Notes: generated by a model not told the origin, from the sequence alone. A stretch of 64,000 nt of DNA from Massilia brevitalea (GCF_030711405.1 NZ_JAULSI010000007.1:1-64000), one strand, 5' to 3'; shown: positions 44,161-52,706, counted from the first letter of the stretch. A program made the numbers and translations.

Positions 44161-46497
44161 CTAATTCTCCTTGATTGAATAAGCGCTCGTGGCACCGAAG
44201 CCTAGCAGGGGGAAGATGAAAAACAGAAGGTGCGAGCCGCCCGCCGACAGGAAGCTCATCGGCTGGCCCATGATCGGGAAGAAGGACAGGTTCGTCCCCC
44301 AGGACAGCAGGAAGTGGCCGAACACAAAGGCCGCGCCGCCGCACAGCACGAAGCAGCGGAAGCGGCCTTGCCAGGCGTGGCGGAAGTCGCGCGCGCCGGC
44401 GGCCCCCAGCCAGGCGCGCACCGCCGCCTGCAGCAGCGCGCACAGGAACAGTGCTTGCAGCGCCCACAAGGCTAGCGCGGCGCCCAGGCCGTGGCGGTTC
44501 AGGAAGAAGGAAGGGGCGAAGTCGTCCTGCACCGCGGGAATCGCCAGCGCATCGGGGGCGCTGGCGCCCAGTGCGGCCAGGCCGAACACGCCGTCGGCGC
44601 CCATCCAGCCGCCTTCCAGGATCGCGCGGGCGCCGAGCAGCAGCTGCTGGCCGGTATGCGGATGCGCGGCCGGGTCGAGCCAGACCAGGAAACGCTCGCC
44701 GTAGAAATTCCAGTGCGCGATCTGGCCGGGATCGGCGCTGCGCAGCAGGCCGATGGCGCCCACCACGCCGACTGCCAGCAGGCACAGCGCCGCCGTCGCC
44801 AGCCGCTGGCGCGCCGCCAGCGACCAGGCCAGCAGCATGGCCGCGCCCCAGACCAGCAGCAGGATCAGCGGAGAGTAATCGTCGACCTGGACCAGGGCCA
44901 CGGCCAGCAGCACGATGAACAGCAGCGCCGGCGAGGCCAGGCGCAGCCAGCGCAGCAGGGTGTCTTTGCGCGATGTGGTACGGGCGTCGCCGGCGCCCAG
45001 GCCGAGGGCGATGCAGTGCGCGGTCAGCACGGTCAGCGCGAGTTTGGCGAATTCCACCGGCTGCAGGTCGAACACGCCGGTTTCGCCCCCCCAGCCGACC
45101 TGGACCAGCAGCGCCGCGACCGCGCAGCAGGCCAGTGCAAGCAGGGCCCACTCCACTTGAGCCTGCGAAGCCCGGCGGCGCGTCTTGAGCAGGCCGGCGA
45201 GGCCGACCAATCCCAGCCCCAGCGTGGTGGCGGCGGCGGTCTTCTGGAAGTGGCGCATCCACGAGGTGTCGGCGGCGGCCGTGCCCAGCTCCAGCTGCAG
45301 CAGCAGGCCGCCGGCCAGCAGCAGCACGCCGGTGGCCAGCACTGCGTTCGGACGGCGCGGGTGCAGGCCATACCAGAGCGCGGCCCATGCCAGCAGCAGG
45401 GTCGGCGCGATGCCGGGCGCCTGGCCATTGCGCACGGCTAGCAGCAGGGCGAATCCGCCGAGCGCCAGCGCGACGCCGGCGCCGCAACGCAGGGCGAGCG
45501 CCGGCTGCTTGCGCCAGGCCGTGCGCCACGCCAGCAGGCCGGCAAGCAGGCCGCAGGCGAGGGCGATCGCGCCGGCCCAGGGAGCGCCGTCGGGCACGTG
45601 CCAGGGATGGCGCGCCTGCCACTGCCAGCTGACCCCGTCGGGCAACTCGGCGCGGGTGTCGGCGAAGAGGGCAACGCGGCTCACCGGTTGCAGGCGCAGG
45701 GTGTCGTCCTCGACGGCGGCCAGCAATCGCGTACGGCCGACGCTCAGGGCGCTCACACCGGCTAGCGGCAATTCGCGCAGGGCAAGGTCGGCAGGCACGC
45801 CGTCGACCTCGGCCAGCAGCGGCGCGCGGCCCACGCCGCTGGCGGCGAACAGGGTCGGCACGCCGTCGGCAAAGGCGATGGCGGCGCTGCCCGCTGCGGC
45901 GTCCGGGTTGCCAACGATGGTGGCGCAGGAGAGGTTGCCGCCGAAGCTCAAGGGACGCTGGAGGCCGAGCGGCGCGGGCATGATCCGGTTCCAGAATCCT
46001 GCCAGCCGCTGGCCGGGCGAAGATTGCGGGCAGGCGCCTTGCACGCTGCCGTCGCGGCGCAGCAGGGCGCCGTCGTATTCCCAGGTGTGGCTGCCGTCGC
46101 CGAAGCGCAGCAGCGTGTCGCTTGCGCTGTCGACGGTGTATTCGGCGGCGCCGAGCCGGAAGCGCTGGCCGGCCTGCAGCGCAAGCGAGCCGCTGCGTGT
46201 CCGTACGCCCTCACCAGTTCCGTGTTCGACGCGCAGGCCTTGTACGCCGCTGGCGCTGGCGATGAACCAGCGGCCGGCGCCGTCGCGGCGCAGGCGCAGG
46301 TGGCGCGGGTCGGCCTGGGGCGCGGCGAGTTCGGCGCGTCCGAGTTCGATCGAACGGCCCGGCGCCAGCGTCACCGTCACCTGGCTTGGGAAAAAGGCCG
46401 GCGGCATGCGCAGCACGGCCAGCGCCTGCAAGGCGTACAGCAGGGCGAGTGCGGCTGCGGCCAGCACGCCGAACCCGCCGCGTGCGAAGCGCATCAT
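44161..46497 (-). CDS. SEDS family (FtsW/RodA) protein with N-terminal FHA-like ectodomain
   Basis: A 778-residue inner-membrane protein. One helix at about 10-30, a soluble region of about 270 residues, then about twelve helices of the SEDS type, with QPVEFAKLAL and the C-terminal FFPIMGQPMSFLSAGGSHLLFF. SEDS proteins polymerise peptidoglycan glycan strands with a class B PBP partner, here probably that of 26541-29750. The soluble region begins with an FHA-like pattern (GRSIELGRAEL, DPRHLRLRRDGAGRWFIA). FtsW and RodA have no such domain and are about 370-420 residues. The start overlaps the kinase stop (ATGA). Confidence 0.88.
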   Translation of the reverse strand: MMRFARGGFGVLAAAALALLYALQALAVLRMPPAFFPSQVTVTLAPGRSIELGRAELAAPQADPRHLRLRRDGAGRWFIASASGVQGLRVEHGTGEGVRTRSGSLALQAGQRFRLGAAEYTVDSASDTLLRFGDGSHTWEYDGALLRRDGSVQGACPQSSPGQRLAGFWNRIMPAPLGLQRPLSFGGNLSCATIVGNPDAAAGSAAIAFADGVPTLFAASGVGRAPLLAEVDGVPADLALRELPLAGVSALSVGRTRLLAAVEDDTLRLQPVSRVALFADTRAELPDGVSWQWQARHPWHVPDGAPWAGAIALACGLLAGLLAWRTAWRKQPALALRCGAGVALALGGFALLLAVRNGQAPGIAPTLLLAWAALWYGLHPRRPNAVLATGVLLLAGGLLLQLELGTAAADTSWMRHFQKTAAATTLGLGLVGLAGLLKTRRRASQAQVEWALLALACCAVAALLVQVGWGGETGVFDLQPVEFAKLALTVLTAHCIALGLGAGDARTTSRKDTLLRWLRLASPALLFIVLLAVALVQVDDYSPLILLLVWGAAMLLAWSLAARQRLATAALCLLAVGVVGAIGLLRSADPGQIAHWNFYGERFLVWLDPAAHPHTGQQLLLGARAILEGGWMGADGVFGLAALGASAPDALAIPAVQDDFAPSFFLNRHGLGAALALWALQALFLCALLQAAVRAWLGAAGARDFRHAWQGRFRCFVLCGGAAFVFGHFLLSWGTNLSFFPIMGQPMSFLSAGGSHLLFFIFPLLGFGATSAYSIKEN

Positions 46498-47465
46498 GCC
46501 GCCCTCCGCACGGTGGCTTGCGGGCCGGCGGCTGCGATCATGCGGCTGATTTCGAGCGCGTGGCGCGGGCGGTCCTGGCGGCGCGCGGCGAGCAGAGCGC
46601 GCAGCAGGGCCAGGGCGGCGGCCGGATCCATGCCGTCAGTGGCGGCGCGTGCGCATTGCAGGAAGTGCTCGGCCTCGTCCTCGGCCAGCACGGGCGGCGT
46701 GGCGCCGTTCCAGGCCGCCTGCAACTGCGCGGCGCCGTCGCGGCCATGGGCGCGCCAGGCATCGGCACAGGCGCCGCTGTAGCGCAGCGTGGCGCCGTCG
46801 GTAACGAGGTAGAAGAAGATGGCGCCGAGGGCGAAGTAGTCGCTGCGCGCATCGGTAAGATGGCCGCCGCCCTCGGGGAAGAACTGTTCCGGCGCCTGCC
46901 AGCTGGCGGTGCCGGTATAGGAGTGGGCGCTGGCGTCGAGCAGGCTGCGGTTGGTGCCGAAGTCGGCCAGCTTCAGGGTGTTGGCGGAGGCATCGACCAG
47001 CAGGTTGCCGGGCTTCAGGTCGAGGTAGCGCCAGCCGTGCTGGTGGACTTTCGCCAGTGCGGCATTGATCTGCGCAAGCCAGGCCAGGGACTGCGCCAGG
47101 CCGATGCGCCGGGCGGCGGTGTTCTGCGCGGCCATGTGGGCGGCCAGGTCGCCGTCGAGCAGTTCGAGCGCCAGCGCCGGCAGGCCGTCGTGCAGGCCAT
47201 GGTCGAGCAGGCGCACGATATGGCGCGCATCCCAGGGCGCGAGTTGGGACAGGAAGGCGATCTCGCGCGCGGCGCATTCGGCCCAGCGCGCCTGCACGCC
47301 GGGTTCGGCGCGGGTCATCTGTTCGCGGTTGACCAGCTTGATCGCGACCTCGCCGGCAGCGCCGCCATCGGCGCGCCAGACCACGCCATAGGCCGAGCCG
47401 GCCAGCTGTTCGCGCAGCCGGTAGTGGCCCGCTGCCAGTGTCACGATGTCGCCGCTGTGGACCAT
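46494..47465 (-). CDS. Ser/Thr protein kinase, atypical catalytic loop
   Basis: A 323-residue soluble kinase. Visible are the Gly loop GSAYGVVW, Lys in VAIKLVN, the catalytic loop YLDLKPGN, ADFGTN, and the APE-like motif in WQAPEQF. The loop has YLD in place of HRD, so the Arg that usually links the loop to the activation segment is missing; Asp and Lys are present and activity is likely. It is first gene of the minus-strand arm, with GGAGGAAGGC as ribosome site; the gene has no membrane or PASTA domain, unlike PknB. Confidence 0.88.
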   Translation of the reverse strand: MVHSGDIVTLAAGHYRLREQLAGSAYGVVWRADGGAAGEVAIKLVNREQMTRAEPGVQARWAECAAREIAFLSQLAPWDARHIVRLLDHGLHDGLPALALELLDGDLAAHMAAQNTAARRIGLAQSLAWLAQINAALAKVHQHGWRYLDLKPGNLLVDASANTLKLADFGTNRSLLDASAHSYTGTASWQAPEQFFPEGGGHLTDARSDYFALGAIFFYLVTDGATLRYSGACADAWRAHGRDGAAQLQAAWNGATPPVLAEDEAEHFLQCARAATDGMDPAAALALLRALLAARRQDRPRHALEISRMIAAAGPQATVRRAA

Positions 47466-47534
47466 GCCTTCCTCCGTCGAGACGGCAGGCGCCGCCGCCA
47501 GGGATAAGCGGAGGGGAAGGGAAAGGACGAAAAA

Positions 47535-47556
47535 AAGCCGCGTCGTAACGCGGCTT
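47535..47556. terminator. Bidirectional intrinsic terminator
   Basis: Stem AAGCCGCG / CGCGGCTT with loop TCGTAA, an A-run before and a T-run (CTTTTTT) after it. On the minus strand it ends the glycine-zipper gene (stop at 47584); it also insulates the kinase operon that starts at 47465. Confidence 0.85.
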
Positions 47557-47583
47557 CTTTTTTGATACGACTGCGGTCGTGGA

Positions 47584-48051
47584 TCAGCGGCGGTATCCGT
47601 CGCGGTCCCAGTCGCGGCCACCGCGGTCATGGCCACGATCCCAGTCGCGGCGGTCGTTGCCGCGGCCACGGTCCCAGCCACGGTCGTGGTGACGGTGACG
47701 CGGTTCCACGTACACCACTTCCGGCTGGCGGTAGTAGCGCGGGGCTTCGTAGTAGACCGGACGCGGTTGGGCATATACCGGCGCCGGCTGGTAGTAGCCG
47801 ACCGAACCGTAGCCATAGCCGCCGCGGTTGCCATAATAGCGGCGGTCGTCGTGGGTGTTGATCGAGTTGCCGACTGCCGCGCCGAGCACGCCGCCGACCA
47901 GGGCGCCGCCGCTGCCGCCAGCGCTACCGCCAATTGCCGCACCGAGCACCGCGCCGACCGCCGTATTGACGCCGCGGTCGCCAGCGAATGCCGAGGGCGA
48001 GACGGCGACAGCGGCCAGAATCACCGCACCAAAGCATTTTTTGTTCAACAT
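47584..48051 (-). CDS. Glycine-zipper 2TM-domain protein
   Basis: A 155-residue exported protein. Signal peptide 1-23 (ends PSAFA), glycine zipper at about 30-60 (AVGAVLGAAIGGSAGGSGGALVGGVLGAAVGNSI), then a low-complexity Tyr/Arg/Asp/Gly tail (YYQPAPVYAQPRPVYYEAP, DRGWDRGRG). Glycine zippers associate with membranes; the family role is not known, though some members affect envelope stability. AAAAAGGAAAAGCC precedes the ATG. Confidence 0.87.
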   Translation of the reverse strand: MLNKKCFGAVILAAVAVSPSAFAGDRGVNTAVGAVLGAAIGGSAGGSGGALVGGVLGAAVGNSINTHDDRRYYGNRGGYGYGSVGYYQPAPVYAQPRPVYYEAPRYYRQPEVVYVEPRHRHHDRGWDRGRGNDRRDWDRGHDRGGRDWDRDGYRR

Positions 48052-48268
48052 GGCTTTTCCTTTTTACCGCAGCGTGGATCGGAGTGATCGCAGTTACGCC
48101 GGGTATGGACACACTATAGTCCCGGCTGTCGTCACCCTCATCTCCTAATACAGAATATTACAAGTGGCGAAGAGTCCGTAACATTCTTTTGACAAGCCGG
48201 GCAAGCCGGCCTTGCAGACGGCGCAGCCCGCCCCATCTGACACGCACGACCCATTCTTCTTCGCTTTT

Positions 48269-49405
48269 ATGTCAGCCCGCCGCAACCTGTCCGTCGTCCT
48301 CTCCCTGCTCATCCTGCTGCACGTGTACATAGGCGCGCGCCTGATGCCCGACATGGGGCTCGGCTTCGCCGGCGTCGCAACCGGCATCCTGCTGCTGGGC
48401 CTGTCGACGCTGCTGGTGCCGGTCGGCCTGCTGTCTTCCTCGCTGCGGCGGCGGCGCTGGTCGGATGGCCTGGCCTGGGTCGGCCTGCTGGCGATGGGGC
48501 TGTTCTCGTCGCTGATCGTCATTACCTTCCTGCGCGATATTGTGCTGCTGGCCTTGCTGGCGGTCGGGCAGGCGCATGGCGGCTTCACCCACTGGAGCGC
48601 GGTCGCGGTGCCGCTGCTGGCGCTGGCGGTGACCTGCATCGGTTTCGTGAATGCGCGGCGCCTGGCAAGGGTGAAGCGGGTGGATGTGCCGATCGCCAAT
48701 CTTCCCGAAGAACTGCATGGCTATTCGATTGCCCAGATTTCCGACATCCACGTCGGCCCCACCATCCGCCGGCCCTACCTGAACGCCATCGTCAACCGCG
48801 TGAATGCGCTGAAGGCGGATGCGATCGCCGTCACCGGCGACCTGGTCGACGGCAGCGTGCAGCGCCTGTCCCTGCATACCCAGCCGCTGGCGCGCCTGTC
48901 GGCGCCGGACGGCGCCTTTTTCGTGACCGGCAACCACGAGTATTACTCGGGCGCCGAGGAGTGGATTGCCGAGGTGCGCCGGCTGGGGCTGACGGTGCTG
49001 CTGAACCAGCACGTGGTGCGCCAGCGCGGCGCGGCCCGGGTCCTGATCGCGGGCGTGCCGGACTTCACGGCGCACCACTTCGTGCCCAGCCACCGCAGCA
49101 ACCCGCAGGCGGCCGCGGCCGGGGCGCCGGAGGAGGTGGATGTGAAGATCCTGCTCGCGCACCAGCCGCGGACGGCGCCGGCTGCCGCCGAGGCCGGGTT
49201 CGACCTGCAATTGTCCGGCCACACCCACGGCGGCCAGTTCTTCCCGTGGAACTTGTTCGTGCCGCTGCAGCAGCCGTTCGTCGCCGGCCTGCACCGGGTG
49301 CGCGATTTGTGGGTGTATACCAGCCGCGGCACCGGTTACTGGGGGCCGCCGAAGCGCTTCGGTGCGCCGTCGGAAATCACATTGCTGCGGCTGGTGCCGG
49401 CTTAG
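48269..49405 (+). CDS. Membrane-anchored metallophosphoesterase
   Basis: A 378-residue protein with four N-terminal membrane helices (about 5-125) and a calcineurin-like phosphoesterase domain. Metal-binding motifs: QISDIHVG, TGDLVDGS, GNHEYYSG, and SGHTHGGQF. It resembles the YaeI/YkuE group that has been linked to phosphodiester hydrolysis at the membrane. Start: ATG at 48269 (MSARRN) puts the first helix at the N-terminus; no strong ribosome site, and an upstream TTG at 48212 is possible. Confidence 0.88.
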   Translation: MSARRNLSVVLSLLILLHVYIGARLMPDMGLGFAGVATGILLLGLSTLLVPVGLLSSSLRRRRWSDGLAWVGLLAMGLFSSLIVITFLRDIVLLALLAVGQAHGGFTHWSAVAVPLLALAVTCIGFVNARRLARVKRVDVPIANLPEELHGYSIAQISDIHVGPTIRRPYLNAIVNRVNALKADAIAVTGDLVDGSVQRLSLHTQPLARLSAPDGAFFVTGNHEYYSGAEEWIAEVRRLGLTVLLNQHVVRQRGAARVLIAGVPDFTAHHFVPSHRSNPQAAAAGAPEEVDVKILLAHQPRTAPAAAEAGFDLQLSGHTHGGQFFPWNLFVPLQQPFVAGLHRVRDLWVYTSRGTGYWGPPKRFGAPSEITLLRLVPA

Positions 49406-49501
49406 GCGCTCGCGCGTCTTGCGCCAGGCGTAAAGACAGCGCAAAACCGGCAGATGCGCTACCCTTCGATCTTGTAAAAACTTAACCGAAGGAATTTTCG
49501 C

Positions 49502-50944
49502 ATGAATCGCCGCACCCGCCTTCCTGCCCTCGGCCTGATGGCCGCCTTGTTCGCTACCTCGTTCATTACTGCGGCCCAGGCTGCCAGCCCAGGCAACGAT
49601 CCGGCGGCCCTGACCAGGATCCGCGACACCGCCATGACGAGCGACTACGCCTGGGAACGCACGGCAGACATGACCGACCTGATCGGCCCGCGCCTGTCGG
49701 GCTCGGCCGGTGCGGCGGCGGCGGTGAACCAGGTGGCGGACGCGATGCGCAAGCTCGGCGCCAAGGTGACGCTGCAGCCGGTAAAGGTGCCGCACTGGGT
49801 GCGCGGCCTTGAAACGGGCGAACTCGTGGACTACAAGGGCAGGCCGGACGGCATCACCCAGCGCGTGGTCCTCACCGCGCTGGGCGGCTCGGGCGCCACG
49901 CCGAACGCGGGCCTGGTGGCTCCGGTGATCGTGGTCAGCAGCTTCGACGAACTGAAGGCGCGCGCCGCCGAGGTCAAGGGCCGCATCGTGCTGTTCGACG
50001 TACCCTTCGACCAGCACATGGCCGACCGCGGCCTGGCCGGCCCGGCCTATGGCCAGGGCTCGAACTTCCGTACCAATGGCCCGCGCATGGCGGCCGAGAT
50101 GGGCGCGGCGGCGGCGCTGGTGCGCTCGGTCGGCGGCGCCAACTACCGCCTGCCGCACACCGGCAACACGGCCCTGCAGGACGGCGCGCGCATCCCGGCG
50201 GCGGCGGTAAGCGTGGAAGACGCCATGCTGATGCGCCGCCTGGCCGAGCGCGGCCCGCTGCGCATGCGCCTGGTGCTGACGCCGAAGATCCTGCCCGACG
50301 CCGACAGCTTCAACGTGATTGCCGATTTCCCTGGTAGCGACAAGCCCGACGAGGTCGTGATCGTGTCCGGCCACCTCGATTCCTGGGACCTGGCCACCGG
50401 CGCCCACGACGACGCGGCCGGCGTGGCCAGCGCGATGGCGGTGTTCGAGGTCCTGAAGAAGCTCGACTACCGCCCGCGCCGCACGATCCGCCTGATCGCC
50501 TGGATGAACGAGGAGAACGGCACCCGCGGCGCGCGCGCCTACCTGGAAGCCCAGGGGGCGAACGCCGGCAGCCACGTCGGCGCCATCGAGAGCGACAACG
50601 GGGTGGGGCGCCCGTTCGGCATGCGCGCCAGCGTGCCGGCCGCATCCACCAAATTGTTCGCGCCGCTGCAGGCGGCCTTGCTGCCGATCGGCGCCGCCGT
50701 GTTCCAGCGCCAGGATGCGCTGTCGACCGGCGACCTGTCGGGCCTGGAACGTGCCGGCGTACCGAGCTTCGCGCCGCTGGTCGACACCTCGGCCTATTTC
50801 GATTACCACCACACGGCGGCCGACACCCTGGACAAGGTCGATCCCGACAACCTGCGCCGCAACGTGGCGGTGATGACGGCCACGGCCTGGTTCCTGGCCA
50901 ACGTCGAGGAGCCGATCGGCCGCGCCAACGTGCCGGCGAAGTAA
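49502..50944 (+). CDS. M28 family zinc aminopeptidase, exported
   Basis: A 480-residue secreted or periplasmic peptidase. Signal peptide 1-27 (ends AAQAAS). A protease-associated (PA) insert occupies about 125-250. The M28 core has the co-catalytic zinc ligands in VSGHLDSWDLATGAHDDAAG (His, Asp), NEENGTRGA (Glu), ESDNG (Asp) and DYHHTAADT (His), as in glutamate carboxypeptidase II-like enzymes. It cleaves N-terminal or C-terminal amino acids of peptides. GAAGGAATTTTCGC precedes the ATG. Confidence 0.92.
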   Translation: MNRRTRLPALGLMAALFATSFITAAQAASPGNDPAALTRIRDTAMTSDYAWERTADMTDLIGPRLSGSAGAAAAVNQVADAMRKLGAKVTLQPVKVPHWVRGLETGELVDYKGRPDGITQRVVLTALGGSGATPNAGLVAPVIVVSSFDELKARAAEVKGRIVLFDVPFDQHMADRGLAGPAYGQGSNFRTNGPRMAAEMGAAAALVRSVGGANYRLPHTGNTALQDGARIPAAAVSVEDAMLMRRLAERGPLRMRLVLTPKILPDADSFNVIADFPGSDKPDEVVIVSGHLDSWDLATGAHDDAAGVASAMAVFEVLKKLDYRPRRTIRLIAWMNEENGTRGARAYLEAQGANAGSHVGAIESDNGVGRPFGMRASVPAASTKLFAPLQAALLPIGAAVFQRQDALSTGDLSGLERAGVPSFAPLVDTSAYFDYHHTAADTLDKVDPDNLRRNVAVMTATAWFLANVEEPIGRANVPAK

Positions 50945-51092
50945 GCCTTGGGCGCCGCCGGCCGGTAAGCAGCACGATGCGCGGGCCTGGCGGTCTTGCC
51001 GTGGCCTGCCATATGGCGGCCCAGTGGACCGTACGCTGCCCATTCGGCCATTCCGGTAGACTCCTCCGCACATTATCTCAACGGAGGACACC

Positions 51093-51851
51093 ATGACTGG
51101 ACGGAAGAAACTGGCAGGGCAGCGCATCGCCGTGCTCGCCGCGGACGGCTTCGAGAAAGTGGAACTCACGGCGCCGGTGGCGGCGCTGCGCGGCGCCGGC
51201 GCCGAGGTCGACATCATCTCGCTCAAATCCGGCAAGATCCGCGGCATGAACCTGCACATGCCGGCCGACCTGATCGACGTCGACTGGACAATCGAGGACG
51301 TCAGCGCTCGCGACTACGACGGCCTGCTCATCCCGGGCGGCTTCATGAACCCGGACGCGCTGCGCCAGTCGGCCGAGGCGCGCGACTTCGTGCGCGCCTT
51401 CGACCTGCTCGACAAGCCGATCGCCACGCTCTGCCACGGCCCCTGGGTACTGGCGTCGGCGGGCCTGCTGTCGGGCCGCACCCTGACCTCGTGGCCGGGC
51501 GTGCGCGACGACATGGTGAACGCCGGCGCCACCTGGCTCGACCAGGAAGTGGTGCGCGACGGTAACCTGGTGACCAGCCGCGGCCCGCAGGACATGATGC
51601 CTTTCGTTCGCGAAATGATCCAGCTGTACGCAGGCGGCCCGGCCAGCAGCGCCGCACTGCGCCGCCGCCATTCCGATCCACAACGCGAAAGCCCGAACGC
51701 CGTCACCGGCGCGGCGGCACGCTGGATGCCGCGTTCGCCGCTTGGCGCCGTGCTCGGCCTGGCGCTGCTGGGCGCGGGCTGGATGGCGGTCAACCGCGCC
51801 AGCAATGGCAATCGCATCTCGGCCAACGAGGCGCGTACGGCGTCTGAATAA
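51093..51851 (+). CDS. DJ-1/PfpI family protein with C-terminal membrane helix
   Basis: A 252-residue protein. Residues 10-185 are a PfpI/YhbO-type domain with VELTAPVAALRGAGAEV, LIPGGFMNPD (Glu/Gly elbow region) and the nucleophile in ATLCHGPW. Members are deglycases or stress-protection enzymes. The last 65 residues are an addition: a polar Arg/Ser linker, a hydrophobic segment LGAVLGLALLGAGWMAV, and a short polar tail, so the protein may be held at a membrane. AACGGAGGACACC precedes the ATG. Confidence 0.88.
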   Translation: MTGRKKLAGQRIAVLAADGFEKVELTAPVAALRGAGAEVDIISLKSGKIRGMNLHMPADLIDVDWTIEDVSARDYDGLLIPGGFMNPDALRQSAEARDFVRAFDLLDKPIATLCHGPWVLASAGLLSGRTLTSWPGVRDDMVNAGATWLDQEVVRDGNLVTSRGPQDMMPFVREMIQLYAGGPASSAALRRRHSDPQRESPNAVTGAAARWMPRSPLGAVLGLALLGAGWMAVNRASNGNRISANEARTASE

Positions 51852-51925
51852 GACGACCGGTCGCTGCGCGCACGCGGTGATGCGTGTGCGCAGTGCGTTC
51901 GGCGGGCAGGTCGCGGCTGAATCAG

Positions 51926-52105
51926 GTCATGCCGGACCACGCCAGGTCATGCAGAGGCACGCCGAGCCGGGCCAAGCCAGGCCATGCCAGTTCATGTCAA
52001 GCCACGTCAAGCCAGGCCAAGCCACGCCGAACCACGCCAGGTCAGGCCACGCTATGCCGAGCCGAGCCGAGCCGAGCCGAGCCGAGCCGAGCCGAGCCGA
52101 GCCGT
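51926..52105. repeat. 36-unit degenerate pentamer satellite (GCCNN), 9 exact GCCGA
   Basis: From 51926 the sequence falls into consecutive 5-mers without one insertion or deletion for 180 bases. The left 26 units are diverged (GTCAT, GCCAG, GCCAA, GCCAC, ACCAC and so on), the units at 52056-52100 are nine identical GCCGA, and the last is GCCGT. It lies between the ends of two convergent genes. The open frames that cross it (AEPSR repeats) are by-products of the period and not likely genes. Confidence 0.85.
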
Positions 52106-52147
52106 ACAGGGCCAGCTTGGCTGACAGCGCGGTTGTGGCTTGCCGGC

Positions 52148-52519
52148 CTACTCGATCAGGATGCGCCTGATTGCGCGCGCATGTCCGCGGAAAGGCCGGC
52201 CGTACACGGTTTGAATACCGCTGGCAAAGTTCTCGCCCCAGACCAGTTGCGACCGGGTTTCGTGGGGCTCGGACGACCAATACCATTCCCTCTCGAATTG
52301 CTCGCGCAGGTTGGCAAACAGCAGCGACAGTTCGCGCCGGTTAGGCAATTCCCCGCCTTGCGTGCCTGTCCATTCCAGCGCGCCGGGCCAGCTGACATCG
52401 CCCAGGTCGCCGGGTAGCAGGATCAGGTGATGGTCGGCCTCGCCATCCTTGCCAAGGATGACCCCGGCATAATGTTCGCCTTCCTTCAGGGTTTCGCGTA
52501 GTTGCATATAGATGCCCAT
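52148..52519 (-). CDS. DUF1566-like hypothetical protein
   Basis: A 123-residue protein. The block ELPNRRELSLLFANLREQFEREWYWSSEPHE matches the form of DUF1566/Lcl-type domains (NRRELxLL ... WYWSSE), which occur in prophage and surface proteins with C-type lectin-like folds. No signal peptide. GAGG stands 5 bases before the ATG at 52519. The lower GC compared with its neighbours and the repeat at its 3' side suggest accessory DNA. Confidence 0.75.
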   Translation of the reverse strand: MGIYMQLRETLKEGEHYAGVILGKDGEADHHLILLPGDLGDVSWPGALEWTGTQGGELPNRRELSLLFANLREQFEREWYWSSEPHETRSQLVWGENFASGIQTVYGRPFRGHARAIRRILIE

Positions 52520-52676
52520 CGTGTCCTCGTGCGTCAGTGTATGCGGTCCTGTAAGACACCGGCCTCTGCGTGTAAGTTGCTGCTCAAGACACGATATGGA
52601 TCAGAGCACTGTTCGATTTCAGAAGAATAAAGGCGCTTAATCTTTTGTTACTTGTAGAAAATTTTTTTGAAGAAAA

Positions 52677-52706
52677 GTTGAACTAAGGAAGTTTCTTCCC
52701 CTCAAA
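52677..52706 (+). promoter_or_regulatory. Conserved upstream element of beta-helix gene A
   Basis: A 30-bp block, GTTGAACTAAGGAAGTTTC then TTCCC and CTCAAA, is shared with the block at 54244-54273 before the paralogue, while the flanks differ. It lies 61 bp before the start codon in a strongly AT-rich stretch. GAAC and TCAAA separated by about 17 bases could be the -35 and -10 of an ECF-type sigma promoter; this is inference. Confidence 0.5.

Noticed and set aside
26541-47465. Ter-type (TerY-phosphorylation) stress or conflict island
   Set aside because: Kinase and PP2C genes are shared with such islands, but no TerD, TerC, vWA or ATP-grasp protein is present.
26541-47465. Type VI secretion system core with its kinase/phosphatase/FHA regulators (PpkA-PppA-Fha)
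   Set aside because: Kinase, PP2C and FHA occur together in T6SS loci too, but no Tss sheath, baseplate or membrane-complex gene is in this part; the partners are SEDS and PBP proteins.
48272-51259. 995-residue open frame on the minus strand
   Set aside because: Antisense to the metallophosphoesterase, M28 peptidase and PfpI genes, all of which have clear catalytic motifs on the plus strand.
51926-52105. Possible CRISPR array
   Set aside because: The unit is only 5 bp and contiguous; there are no unique spacers and no cas genes.
51884-52417. Protein with AEPSR repeats
   Set aside because: Produced by the 5-bp satellite, where every frame stays open and repeats with period five; no ribosome site and overlaps the real minus-strand gene at 52148.
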